Positions 49,365-61,238 of a stretch of DNA of 64,000 nucleotides are shown piece by piece; position 1 is the stretch's first letter; every line of letters starts with the position of its first letter. The stretch covers positions 64,961,675-65,025,674 of the forward strand of contig OY997594.1 in NCBI GenBank assembly GCA_963921825.1, written 5' to 3'. A program made the position numbers and the translations under genes. This stretch comes from Erodium maritimum. Taxonomy: Eukaryota > Streptophyta > Magnoliopsida > Geraniales > Geraniaceae. The notes under the pieces were generated by a model that had not been told where the DNA came from, did no database searches, and worked only from the letters and a program-made list of their open reading frames with translations.

Positions 49365-50706
49365 TGACACTCCGAGATTTAACCCTCAGAATGGTACGAC
49401 AAGCGTACCGGTCGTCAAGTAGTATTCGGGTTGTAAGTCCGAGATATCGTACCCAAGGGAGCAAATAAGCAAGCTCTTTAGTTAATTAATCCGATAATCA
49501 AGCTATTCCTATACTGGTGATTGGTTTGGTTTTGTAAAATGTAAATTCATGCAAGTAACAAGATTATGTGAATGATCCAAAAATAAGCACAAAGTCACAG
49601 GATTGTAAATCAGAGATAAAAGGCGATCTAGGACTTTAACGGGGTTCTAATGTGATGAATGATTTAACGGGATTCGATATACATTTGCAACTAATATTAT
49701 TCTAAGGGCAACGAGAATTCTCTAAGTATAGTCCTAACCATCTCTCGATCGTATTAGGACCCTAACATACTCGGTCCACCTAATTATCTCTAATCTAGGT
49801 GTAGAGCGGTATATAGCATTATATTCTATGAATTCCTCTAACTTTCGGGTTTTACTCCTATGGCTATTGCACTCGTGTCAGTCTAACCATGTTCTGGCTT
49901 AGATTAAAACCCGAGCTATTTAATTCATTTTCCTCTTCCTAACCTCATTTCTCAATTCTTGGTTAACAAGATTGAATCATACATATACGTGATCAAGGCA
50001 ATGTAACATTACGAACGGAATTAAATAAACGAAATCCTAATACTAGTTAACAAATGCATAACCCAAACAAGTTAATTCCACTCATCACATCTTCACCCCT
50101 AGCCCTAGATCAATGGGAGTTTAGTTCATAGCAAGGAGACGAGAACACAAGGAATTAATAAAAACCATGATACTCATATTAATCCAATGAAGTAATACAA
50201 TTGTCAAAGTTTAATCAAAACCTACGAAACCTTCGATGATGATTTCCACCCTCTTTTGATCTTCAAGTCTTCTCCTCCAAGTGCTCTCCAAGTTCTCCCA
50301 AGGTGTCTTTTTCTCTTCAATTTCGTGATCCCCTTCAATCTGACCTAAATTCCCTTTTATATGACGGGTTAACTCTGATAAAAAATAGGAAACGCAGTTG
50401 GAAATCTCGTTTTTGACGCTTGCACGGTCGCTTGCACGCCGTGCAACAAACTGGTGCATTTTCTTGACTCCTCTGTCCAGAGTGCACCAGTTGGTGCATG
50501 TTGCTGACACTTATGTCCAACTTCCAAATTTGCTCCGTTTCACTCCCAAATTGCCCCTTTTTGCTCCGAAAACTTGATGAACCCTGAAACAAGACCAAAT
50601 ACACAATACGAGAGTAAAATGCATCATTTCATATTAACTCGGGACTAAAAAGAGCACAAATGTGGGCTAATGACATCTAAAATAGATGTATTTTATGTCC
50701 ACATCA
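49365..50706 (-). repeat. LTR 3 (right, outermost)
   Basis: 1342 bp; clean TG...CA ends. It carries the TTGCACGCCGTGCAA palindrome once, whereas the other LTRs carry it twice, which accounts for its shorter length. Otherwise almost identical to LTR 2. It abuts LINE-derived DNA on the right. Confidence 0.92.
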
Positions 50707-50719
50707 CCCCTCATCACCG

Positions 50720-51170
50720 ACCTCTCTATTACCCATTATAGGAGGTATGATACATGTGGTACTCAAGTCGTTCCTTGTAACTAAGCTAATTTTTATTCCG
50801 AACTATAAGTCCCCTAATAACAGTGACAAAGCCATCTTTTTTTCTAAAATCCTGCCGTTGGGATCAAAGTTGACTGTATTACAAAGAAATTTAGGAATCC
50901 ATAGGGGCATTGGTGACCCGCGACGAAGAATCAATGGGGCTTGGCAATGTTCTGTTCTGCGAGAACCAAAGTCTCGACTCTCGATAGGTACAACCTCGAA
51001 GAACCACATCGATGTTATGATTGAATGTCCGGGTCACACACCGCTCATGGTTACATGCTTTTATGGATACACTCGGAGGGATTGCGAACAACAATCATGG
51101 TATTTACTGCGACATTTAGGGGTCGAGAACCAACACCGTCTACGTAAGAGGTTATGTGTAATTTTTCTAA
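50720..51170 (+). pseudogene. LINE endonuclease relic
   Basis: Plus-strand frames read HIDVMIECPGHTPLMVTCFY, then GYTRRDCEQQSWYLLRHLG, matching the middle of the LINE APE-like endonuclease (the W..TGFYG......SW.LL..L pattern). Upstream, VGRIPKDFITGL-like context is decayed. It is a fragment of about 450 bp. The LTR array ends 14 bp before it, so the array probably inserted into or next to this LINE. Confidence 0.6.
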
Positions 51171-51206
51171 AATAAAAAATAAAATAGGTTGTGTGTAATT
51201 TTTTCT

Positions 51207-51621
51207 GGGTAAATTACAAATATCTACCCTTAACTTGTCACGTTTAACTGATACTTACCCTAACGTTTTTTTAACTGATATCTACTCTGATGTTTAGTTA
51301 TATAACAAATAGCCCAAGCCGTCAGCTAAAATGACAAAAATACCCTCCACTACACTTCAATAATTATTTTAAAAAATTATTTAAAAATCACATTTTGTTA
51401 TATATATTTACTTATTAAATGACTTCAATTTTATTTTTAAAAAAATCACTTCAGTTTTATTTTTAAAAAATATATACAAAATCACTGACGGCATTTTCGT
51501 CATTTTAAGTGACAGTTTGGGCTATTTGTTATATAACTAGGTATCAGTTAAAAAAAACTTTAGGGTAAGTATCAGTTAAACGTGACAAGTTAAGGGTAGG
51601 TATTTCATTTGTAATTTACCC
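51207..51621. mobile_element. Mutator-like foldback MITE
   Basis: Ends GGGTAAATTACAAATA and TTTGTAATTTACCC are inverted, with arms of about 140 bp that include AACTTGTCACGTTTAACTGA and its complement. A perfect 9-bp target duplication ATTTTTTCT flanks it (51198-51206 and 51622-51630). 415 bp, non-coding. The target itself lies in a short duplicated GGTT(A/G)TGTGTAATTTTT sequence. Confidence 0.88.
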
Positions 51622-51699
51622 ATTTTTTCTAATAAAAATAAGAGTTCAACTAACTATTCAACAAACTGAAGTCTTAAATACTTAAAAGAAAAAGCGTGA

Positions 51700-54208
51700 T
51701 TATCTCTCTCAACTTTGAGAGCTCTTCATAGTCCTAGCCGCGCGACGCCATGGTGCTCTCCTCTCCTCTTCCCACCGTCGTGTCCTCTGCTACAATCGTG
51801 CCTCTGGTAACCACTGTTGCTTCTCCCAGTGATGCGTCATTCCTTCCGCCTTGTGATCCACAACCCGCTGTTGGTGGTGGGGTCAAGAGTCGGCGTCGGC
51901 GAAAACCGAAGCCTGCTCTCATGGCTCTGGCGGCGACCTCGTCTCTCCCACCACTCCCTCTTGGTTCTCCCCCCGGGGTGAGAAGGTGGACGAGCCCTCC
52001 CTCTCTGTGGGATCGACCTCTCCGATTCTCCCCACTAAACCGAAATGAGGGAGGCCTCTGCGTCGCCCACCGGTGCCTTCTCCCACAAGTAAGGGCCTTC
52101 TCGCGTTTCCTCCTCTAAACCCTAGCGGATCGGCTGGCGTGATAGGTTGAACCCTTCTTGCTACCTTGAGCCCTAAGGGGCCGGTGTGCCTTGTGAGCCG
52201 CGTTAGGGCTCCTCTAGACCCTAGCAAGCCGCCCCCAGATCCTGTAAGGGTTTCCCTAAACCCTAATGCCCTGACGTCTCCCGCAAGCAACAACTTTGTG
52301 CGCCATGACCTTGCTCTGACACTAGTGTCTGATGGCGGAGTCCCCGATCTTGTTAGGGTTTCCCTAAACCCTAATACCCCGACGTCTCCTGTAAGAAACA
52401 ACCTTGTGTGCCATGACCTTACTCTGGCACCATTATCTAATGGCGGAGAGCCTAGGGTTTTGGCTCCGCCTGCTAGTATCTCTTCTTTGCCGAGTGTTGA
52501 GGGTCCTGTAGGTACCGTCTCTAGAAGAGCACATGTTCCTAAAACTGCATGGGACCAGATTTGTATCGCCACAAATGAGGGTTCAAATGTCACCCCCTAG
52601 TGCACTCCCCCCGTTACGGAGGGACCCGACGAAAGGGAAGGCCCTCATGGAAGACCTGCAAAGGACGTCAGTGGTGACTTTGGGACTAGGGCGTTGTCTT
52701 CCTGCTAAAGCCACAATACCAAACATTCCCGCGACCCATGCTACCCCACCAGGTATGCTGCAGGATAGGGTGCGGCGTCCGGCTCCGACTGAGCTTTATT
52801 CAGCTTTGATTGGTGGGGGGTCGGACCTCCAGTCATCTTTGGAGGGCCTACAAAATGGATTGTCATCCAGTTCCTTGGAGGAAGAGGAAGAAGTTGAGGT
52901 CGTGGTTCCGACGTCTCGGGCGACGGTATCAGCGGCCCTAACTCGGCAACAATGGGGTTTATTGGGGCGCCTCTGGACCCCGAAGCCCCCACGAAAGGAT
53001 GTGCTCTTGCGTGTCATCACTAACGCATGTGGAAGATCCGTAGAGGGCCTGATGATCAAGGATTTAGGACGGGCCCTGTTCGGCTTCTACTCTCGGACAT
53101 CAGAGTTGTTGTCATGGGTTATGGGTTCGAAACAATGAACCTGGTGCTTTGATGGAAAGGTCCTGTTGTTGGGAGACTTGGACCCGTGTGCTCGGGAGCT
53201 GCCCCCTCTGGACCAGGCACAACTATGAGTGCATGCTAAAGGGCTGCCACCCCTGGTTCGAAAGAGGGAGACGAGTATCTCCATTGGCAACGCGTTGGGA
53301 TTTTGCGTGCATGTCCCGTGCGACCAATAGGGGATGTGCTGGGGAGGGACTATCAAAATCCGCTTTTGGCACATGGATTGGTCTTGAGGTTCCTGGAATT
53401 TTCGGACCCGATCAATGTCGACCTCACATACACAAAGCTTCTTAATTTCTGCTATAACTGTGGTCGGCTAGGCCATATCCTGAAGGACTGTAAGTGGGCT
53501 GTTAGAGGACCCCCGAGGTTTAGGGAATTTATGCTGGAATACTACCAAGAGAAGAAGGTCAAGGCGTACGCCACAGATTGGGGAGAACCAGTCCGCCTGG
53601 CTGCTACTACTCCGCCGGGCCCTGGCCTCAAGGGTCACTTGAACTGGGATCCCAGACCTCTTATGTCCCCTCAGTCAAGCCATCTGGGCTCGATGAGTGG
53701 ACCGCCGCCCCTCTGGAGCTGGAAGCTCCACTACCACACGAGGATCAGCTGGTCGAGAGGACTCAGATAGAGTGGGGAGCTCGTGAGGATGATACACCTG
53801 GAAGAACTAAAGCTGAGGACAACCAGAGTGCTCTGAAACGGTCAGCAGCTGAGGTCCCTAGGGAGGAACAGTTCAGGGCGGGGAAACAACCCCAACAGGA
53901 GGAATGAGTGGCGCGTTATGCATCAGGGACTGCCCTTGGGAGGGGTCCCTGTATGATGCGCTGCCTCCCCACTTCACTTTTACCGTTGAGGTCCCTCAGG
54001 ATCTCCGGTCTCCCATTCCCCCCCTCCGCTTTCTGTCATGGCCTATAAGACATCAAAATACCGCTTACGCCGGTTATGCTCCGATAAGGGTTAGAGAACC
54101 TCTGTTCATCTGTTCTAATCCTTTACTCGTGGTCGGAGAATTTATTCCTCGGACCATATCTGTAATCTTTTGATATCAATATAATTGCTCCATCGTTCAA
54201 AAAAAATT
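51700..54208 (+). pseudogene. LINE ORF1-type retroelement (DUF4283 + CCHC), polyA-ended
   Basis: A GC-rich element starting near 51700, with a CTAGCCGCGCGACG leader and Pro/Ser-rich coding (51750-52120). Then comes a linker with two copies of an AGGGTTTCCCTAAACCCTAAT region (52247 and 52359, about 112 bp apart). From about 52990 frames encode VLLRVITNACGRSVEGLM and GFYSRTSELLSWVM, then ISIGNALGF-like residues, the DUF4283 pattern. CYNCGRLGHILKDC at about 53450-53495 is a clean CCHC zinc knuckle. A 3' part related to the 16.4-17.2 kb element follows, and an A-run ends it at 54208. There are several frame changes and no ORF2, so it is an ORF1-only LINE derivative. Target duplication not found. 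Confidence 0.65.
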
Positions 54209-54511
54209 AGCATTCACATTCAGCTATGCCGACTTCTATCCACAGCTAAATTTAAAAGCAAATACAAAATTACGTTTAACTATGATGAGAATATGTGAAA
54301 ATTACTCAATTAATTATTCAAGAAAAATAATAAATTAGGAAGTGAATACCCGCAGAAAGGAGGGACAAAACCATAATCATATGGTATTGGCGTTGGTGTT
54401 GGGGCTAACGCTAAGATAAATCATAGAAGAGAACACTCGAATAGACTAAGTGTCCATAGATTGTGATTTCGGATAGCTCCGTGACGGTCTGGTCGTCGAT
54501 CGCCCGACCCC
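54209..54511 (+). promoter_or_regulatory. Upstream region of the UPL7-like gene
   Basis: About 300 bp between the retroelement A-tail and the start codon, so the promoter and 5' UTR must lie here or within the element. No clear TATA box was fixed. Confidence 0.35.
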
Positions 54512-57500
54512 ATGGACGGGCTGCGAAAGCAACAGGTACTCTCCTTCTCTGAGATCTCAATTTGGTCCGATTTGTCCATTGACCGCACTCGATTTCTCGG
54601 CCACTTTGTGCTACTTTTTCAGTTTCGTCTTCAATTTTGGTTGCCCATTTGCTTTTTGTGTACTGGGTTTTGCCCAGAAACACTGAAGATCCCAATAAGT
54701 TTGGATCTTTGGTTGTGTGAAATTGACTTCGAAATTTATGATTTTTTTTTTAAATTATGAAGTTTTGTAAACAAAACCTTCAAAAATTGTTGATTATTGG
54801 TAGGTATCATTGAGGGGGGCAAGTGAGAAGGAGATTACACGAGATGCACTTCTTGCCAAGGTCTCCCAAGAGAGAGAATCGCGCAATTATGCTAGACGAG
54901 CTTCAGCAGCTGTGCTTTTCATTCAGGTCCATTTTTTGTTGCTTTGATCCCTTCTGGTATACCCACTGTTTGCAATGGATAGCTAATTCTGAAAGTAAGC
55001 TACTTTACATTTGGCCTGAAGTATTTGATTTTGGGGGAAAGGAGTTAATTTCAAGTAGCAAAAGATTCGAAATAAAAAGACAGGAGAAGAAAAACTATAG
55101 AAAAAGTTCCTTACTGTGTCATTTCTAATTCTATCCAAGTTTGGGCAGAGCAAATGGTTTAAAGGCATCTTTGTTGTAAAAAAAGATAGGGAAGGTGGTT
55201 TACACTTTACATTGTGTTGATGAAACAGTTATTAGTGAAGTTACCATGTAATTCGAGTGACGGACAATAGTTGTAGGCTCACTCTGTTTCTTTTGGCCTT
55301 TTACTATGTTTACAAAGTGCACCTTCAAGGGTTATGTGAAAATGTAAAATATAATTTTGATTCCTTATTTTACAGAGAGTGTGGAGGCGCTACTATGTGA
55401 CAAAGATGGCTGCTTTGCAGCTTCGCGAAGAATGGGAAACCTCAGTAAAAAATCATGCTGGCCTGGTTACAGCAACATGGATCTCCAGCAGTGTCTTGAG
55501 ACCTTTTATTTTCTTCATTTCATGCTTATCAGTTCAACGTCAGACGATTCGAACCAAAGATATAGAGTGCATGCAAACTTGTTTTAAGATTTTATTGGAA
55601 AGCATAAATTCTACTGGTATGTTTGGGTTTTATACAATCTTACATCACTGATCATCCTTTATTTTTTCAGTTTCACTCTTTTAATTCTTGTGATTATGTT
55701 GTCAAATTCCAGAAAAAAAAATCAAGATGAGTCTGTTGCTTGCTTTTTCTTTTTCTTTTTTATTATATTACATTGGATGTAATCATTGGCCATTATTATT
55801 TGCCCCTCCTTATCATTATCCTGAACAATTGATCTCAAACATGTAGGTGCAAAGAACTTTTGCTCCCTTGCAATAGGCTCTCTTGAAGAGAGAAGAACAT
55901 GGATTTATCAAGTCCAGAAGTTGATTTCTCTCGGCTCATTTATTCTAGCTGAATACGATAAATCCCAGTTAAATGGTCAAGATATTTCCGTTCTTACTAC
56001 TCCAGCTATGCGTCTTGTTGTTGCTTTAACTGATCTGAAAGGATGGAAGATCATTACTAGCGATAATCTTCAGGCTGCAGACATGGCAGTGAAGGATTTA
56101 ATTCGCTTTCTGGGGTGTAGTAAAAGTGGCCTCTACAAATCTATTAGAAGATATATTTGCAAGCTGGATGATTCTGTATCTTCACCCCCAAGCAATATTA
56201 CCCCGAAGGATGATACGTTCTTGATTACTGCAAGTGCAATAACTTTAGCTATAAGGCCTTTTAGTGTGATTAATGATTTAAATGACCCTAATCTATCGGA
56301 CATGGATTATGCTGTTAAGCAATACTGCTTGCTTCTGCTTACCATTCCTTGGCTCACACAACGCCTACCAGCTATCCTTATACCTGCTCTGAAACACAAG
56401 TCTGTACTTTCACCGTGCTACCGTACCATACTGGTAATACTCATTTAAATTAAAAGAATTTACTGATTGATTTCTATGATATATATTTTCTTGTATAGTA
56501 AGTATTGCTTATATGGTTTGCATGTTAATAAGGAACTGACGACAGCGTTGATGCAACCTAGTCAAATCATTACATGCCCTTCCAAATTTTCCATGCATTT
56601 TGGTTTACTTTGTCAACACGAGACTGTAAATACTCGATAAGATATACATTAATGTTCTTATTAATGAAAAAGGTTAAACAAAGATGGATATTTGCTGGTA
56701 ACAACACTTTATATCTTCTTTTCTTTTCTACATTGACAAATCCACAACGATTCTGTGGCCTGGGTGATGCATCATGCATGACTTCTTTCATACGTTGCCT
56801 TGACATTTTGGGAAGTTCATGCATGTGGATTTTAAACGATCTCAAAACATATGCCAAAATCTTAATTCTCTCCCTCATTTAGTTATGTAGACCAAGGCAT
56901 GATTCAAACATGTGGGAACTGATCAAACTGTGGCAGGTGATGGCAGATTCTGAGAGAGACAATCTTAAATGACATGTCAGCAATGGACCAGTCAAAAATG
57001 CATTGCACTTTGCCACCTGTTGCTTGGGCTCTGGGGAACATTTTATGCCTAACAACAGGGAATGAGAACGGTTCAGGGTGTTTCAGTCAAGGTTTAGACC
57101 ATGCACTATATGTTCATGTTGTTATTGCTCTTTCAGAAAACCTTCTGGCTTGGCTGGAAAATGTCGGATGGGTCAGGAAGGGAAACCAAGATCTTCAAGG
57201 CAATGTTGAAGCATTGCCAGAAATCATCAATGATACTTACGGGTCTCTAAAGATGTCGTTCATGAACCTGTTTAAGCCTGTCTGTCAGCAATGGCATCTT
57301 ACAAAACTCCTGGCAACCTTGAATTCAGGTGCACATATTGGTGGAGAAGAGTCTCAGGCAACAAATCATCTCAAACATCTGGAGAATTTGACACTACTTG
57401 ATGTCGCTTATTTTTATTCTTACATGCTCAGAATATTTTCAGCCTTGAATCCTGTGGTTGGATCGTTGCCCATACTTAACATGTTGTCTTTTACTCCTGG

Positions 57501-60500
57501 ATTTCTCGTCAATCTATGGCAAGTATTGGAAGGCTATATTTTCCCTGGCAATAGTCACATTATTGATGATACTCATTCTTGCAGAAGCAAAAATTCAGGT
57601 GATGAAAAGGAGGAATTTTTGAGGAATAAACAGAAACAGGCTACTAAGGACGGAGTAAACAAGTGGGCCTCTGTATTACATAAATTTACCAGTAAATCAC
57701 AAGGAGGTGTTGGAGGGACAAATCTGATTGATGGTCAACCTAAGCATAGTCAGTTCCTTGATGATTCTTGCAATTTATGGGATATAGAGTCTTTGAAGCG
57801 CGGCCCACAAGGCATTTCGAAAGATGTGTGTTGTCTGCTTCATCTGTTTTGTGCCACCTACTCACATTTGCTGTTAGTTCTTGATGACATAGAATTCTAT
57901 GAAAAACAGGTAAGTTGGTTATGGGTTGCTGTTGTAATCATGTGGGTTTTACAAAGGATGTTATTTTAGCATTTCATGATATGCTTTAGGTGCCATTCAT
58001 GCTGGAGCAGCAACGAAGGATTGCATCAATACTCAACACCTTTGTGTACAATGGCTTGTCCTGTAATATTGAACAGAGAAATAGACCCGTTATGGATTCT
58101 GCAACTAGGTGCTTGCATTTGATGTATGAGAGGGATTGCAGACACCAGTTTTGTCCCCCAAGTCTGTGGCTTTCACCTGGTAGAAAGAACCGGCCTCCAA
58201 TTGCTGTAGCTGCAAGAGCTCTTGAAGCACTGTCAGGTGGTCATAGAACAGATGAGGCTTTAACTGTTCCAAGCTTGGGTTCTGTTATCACAACTACACC
58301 TCATGTGTTTCCTTTTGAAGAAAGGTAACTATTATGTGTTAAACTGAAAAGAATCTTACTCTTTTGCATACTTAGAGATACAATGCATCTGTAATTCATG
58401 TCACCTGACTCATGTCAAACTCTTTGAACTGATCACAGAACCCGGGCCATAAACTGATGAGAACACAAAATGTTGTTAGTTATTGCACTCCTCTAACCAT
58501 CTACTTCAAAATAATCATGATTATCATAGAGCTAAGTTTGTTAGATTCTTTTAGCCTGTCTAGATGTCCTTTCTAAAGCTTTTATTCATATCTGGAATTT
58601 ACTTTAGTTCCTTGCTGACATGATAGTTTTTGTCATTTGTTTTAGGGGGGATTCCTTAAGCTACCTTTCTGAGTTGTCCACGAATGGAAAACTACCCTTT
58701 GAAAAATATGAACTTTAAACTACCTTTTGCTTGAAAGATTATGCATAGTTGGATTTCTGCCAGTTTTTAACAAAATGACTATTTTACCCCTGGACTTTTT
58801 TATAATAATTTTTTGTCATAAGTAATTAAAGTAATAATAATTTTAAAAAATAAAATGATGATTAAGGTTAAAATTCAAATTTCAACTTCATGTTGTTGCG
58901 TCGCCACTGTTGTAGTTGTCGAAGAAATTATACATATTTTTTCTCAACAATCCCCCTCACGTGTAGGATTGGACATCTACACGTGTACCATAGCAAAAAT
59001 GGACGTCTGCATATGGGCCATAGCAGGAATGTACGTATGCTTATGGGCTTGAACATTAATATAGGGTGGAGGTGACAAATGGGACGGTACCTAATAATGG
59101 CTTTTTAAAGCCTAGATGATCTGGAGCCATTAGCTCATACCTTGATTTTAGGGACGCACGATTCAGCTTCGAGCAATTACATCTTCACAAAAGTCGCATA
59201 ACGACAATGCGAAACAACTTTGAGTAACTACGTCACATAAGTGACGGTGCAAACTTCTTCAAGCAACTACGTCACATGACGGTACAATTGTTTTCAAGCA
59301 ACTACATCTCATAAGGACGGTGCGAAATAACTTCAAGCAATTATGCCGTATAACGACGGTGCGAAACAACTCCAAGTAAGCACGACAATGGTGCAAACCA
59401 TGCTGATTTTACGGACGGCAAAAATGTAAGATTTTTAGTTTCAGGAAAATCATCCAAACCCTAGAACTAAACCGGAAAGAAGAGAATCAGAAAACTGGCT
59501 GGACATAGCCAACCATCAGCCTGTGAGCAGTAGTAGAAGCGGATGAACAGCGACTGGCGTGAACAATACCTTGCCTCCGCGAACAGTGGTGTAACAGTAC
59601 CGACGTGAATAGTAATCTCGTGAACTGTGCCAGCGATGAAAGCTGAAAATTCCGAACAATACCGCCTTGCCCACCCGTCAAATCATATATTAACGAGTGG
59701 GCAAAGCAATAACTCACTAAAATCTAACCTAGGATCGAACCAGGCTTTGATACCATGTCAAATTCTGATATTTATTATACTTGATATTCTTCTTTTTCTC
59801 AATACAATGAGAGCATCCCTTTATATAGGGATTAACTATATACTAAATAGGAAATACTAATACTAAACAACATAGGAAACCAAACTAAACTAAACTAGGA
59901 ATAGGAAATACTTGTAACTGGAAATAAACTAAACTCTAACAAAATAAATGTTTATTTTTCATTTCAAGGACAATTATGTTATTTTGAATAAAATAACAAT
60001 GATTTATTTACTTAAATTTATTTTTCATTTCAAGGGCAATTTTATCATTTTGATTTCTTATAGAATTTCCATCCCTTTTAACATAATATTTGTGTATGTG
60101 TGCTAGAATTCAAATGTATATAACAGAATTTCCATCATTTCAACCTTGATGCATGTGTATGTATGCTTGTCTAATTATATTTAATTAGCCAGCTGCTTTT
60201 TCACCTATTGGCCACCTTTCAAGGCCTGCCTTGTCCCAATTTTGGTTTCACATATTTCCCTCCACACCCCAAACTTTGTCAAAACTATTAACAACTCCGG
60301 AATTTTCCAATCTGAAAACTAGAGTGTATGGGTTTAACTTTTCTGTCCATTTAAAAGGTTCTTTATTGACATGGATTATCGTGTTGGCAGAGTTCAAATG
60401 TTTAGAGAATTCATCAAGATGGACAAAGTATCTCGTAAAATGTCTGGTGAAGATACTGGGCCTAGTTCACGATCAGTTGAGATAGTTATTCGTCGGGGCC

Positions 60501-61203
60501 TTATAGTTGAAGATGGGTTTAGGCAATTAAATTCCCTCGGGCCAAGGTTGAAGTCATCAATCCATGTTTCATTTGTTAGTGAATGTGGTCTTCCAGAGGC
60601 TGGCTTGGACTACGGTGGTTTATCTAAAGAGTTCTTGACTGATATATCTAAAGCAGTCTTTTCCCCCGAGTAAGTGTGACATTATTAGAGTTACATGCAT
60701 GTTATGATTTGTTTTGATTCACGAATGCTTGCTTGTCCATGATACCACTTCAGTTGGGCCACTTTGGGCTTCTCTCTCCAACTTCAGTTTGGCCTCTTTG
60801 GTCTCTCACCAACTCTTGTTGGATCAAGTAATGAAAATAGACCTCCCCTCTACGTAAGGGGTGGTCTTGAGCCCAAATCTTGACACATTTAAATCATTGC
60901 TGGCAAAAAAAGATTTATTTTGATTATGCTTCGGTTTCTGTTGTGTTAAGGTATGGATTGTTCTCTCAGACCTCAACTTCAGACAGACATCTGATCCCAA
61001 ATGCTTCAGCTAGATACCAAGAAAATGGGGTCCAGATGATTGAGTTTCTTGGAAGGGTTGTAGGAAAAGCTCTTTATGAAGGAATATTGCTCGATTACTC
61101 TTTTTCACATGTTTTCATACAAAAGCTGTTAGGCAGATATAGCTTTCTAGATGAACTGTCCACACTTGATCCGGAGCACTACAGGAATCTTATGTATGTC
61201 AAG
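54512..61203 (+). CDS. UPL7: HECT E3 ubiquitin ligase, UPL7-like (partial in window)
   Basis: Eight exons: 54512-54535, 54804-54926, 55376-55616, 55847-56433, 56947-57909, 57990-58324, 60391-60669 and 60951-61203. All joins have GT/AG ends and keep frame, giving 935 codons. It transfers ubiquitin through a C-terminal HECT domain. The N-terminus has [20 protein letters not shown] and an IQ-like motif ([20 protein letters not shown], about residues 45-64), a mark of UPL7 among plant UPLs. The middle is helical and family-specific ([33 protein letters not shown]). The HECT N-lobe starts near residue 757 ([16 protein letters not shown]) and shows [20 protein letters not shown] and [20 protein letters not shown]. 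The C-lobe with the catalytic Cys, about 200 residues, is not in view: a retrotransposon begins in the next intron. Arabidopsis UPL7 (At3g53090) is about 1140 residues from memory. Confidence 0.92.
58945..59941 (-). mobile_element. Copia-like short LTR-element remnant
   Basis: Minus strand: an LTR of 186 bp (59941-59756) runs from TGTTAGAGTTTAG to TTTGACA, has a TATA-like CCCTATATAAAGGG, and is followed at once by the primer site TGGTATCAAAGCC (initiator tRNA-Met type). The internal region is about 0.8 kb and carries no protein domain; it includes a degenerate minisatellite at 59173-59403. A purine-rich GTGAGGGGGATTG near 58955 may be the polypurine tract, with the other LTR mostly gone. It looks like a TRIM-like or heavily reduced fossil element. 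Confidence 0.6.
59173..59403. repeat. Degenerate minisatellite
   Basis: Five or so units of 40-50 bp built on CAACTACGTCACATAA..GACGGTGCGAAACAACTTCAAG. Part of the interior of the copia-like remnant. Confidence 0.7.
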
Positions 61204-61238
61204 GTAAAACCTCCGTATCACAAGACTATTTTTTTCTT

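Larger units (their letters stand above)
40187..50706 (-). mobile_element. Tandem LTR retrotransposon array, Athila/Tat-like, non-autonomous
   Basis: Three LTRs alternate with two internal regions, all on the minus strand, period about 4.59 kb. The copies are nearly identical by eye; a handful of differences separate the first LTR from the other two, so the array is young. Parts on the minus strand: LTR, tRNA-Asp-type primer site (TGGCGCCGTTGCCGGGGA), gag-like and protease-like coding region, long non-coding stretch, polypurine tract, LTR. No reverse transcriptase or integrase is present, so it would depend on a helper. This Ty3/gypsy lineage is suggested by the primer type and LTR size. The shared-LTR layout is typical of unequal recombination between LTRs. 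It looks like a fossil array with some coding decay. The left edge is not a clean LTR end, and no target duplication was found. Confidence 0.92.
58325..60390 (+). other. Long intron 6 of UPL7-like gene
   Basis: A 2.07 kb intron, larger than the others, swollen by TE DNA. It holds a MITE-like left end near 58646 (GGGGGATTCCTTAAGC..., partner not found), a copia-like LTR remnant (about 58945-59941) and AT-rich sequence. The acceptor is TTGGCAG before 60391. Confidence 0.75.

Noticed and set aside
54411-54695. Minus-strand frame across the UPL7-like start
   Set aside because: Antisense to exon 1 and intron 1, no domain.
56574-56882. Frames of 102 codons on both strands
   Set aside because: They lie in intron 4 of the UPL7-like gene; flanking exons join in frame without them and neither product is recognisable.
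59173-59403. Regular short repeats resembling a CRISPR array
   Set aside because: Units are degenerate and contiguous without unique spacers, the DNA is plant nuclear, and the repeats lie in a retroelement interior.
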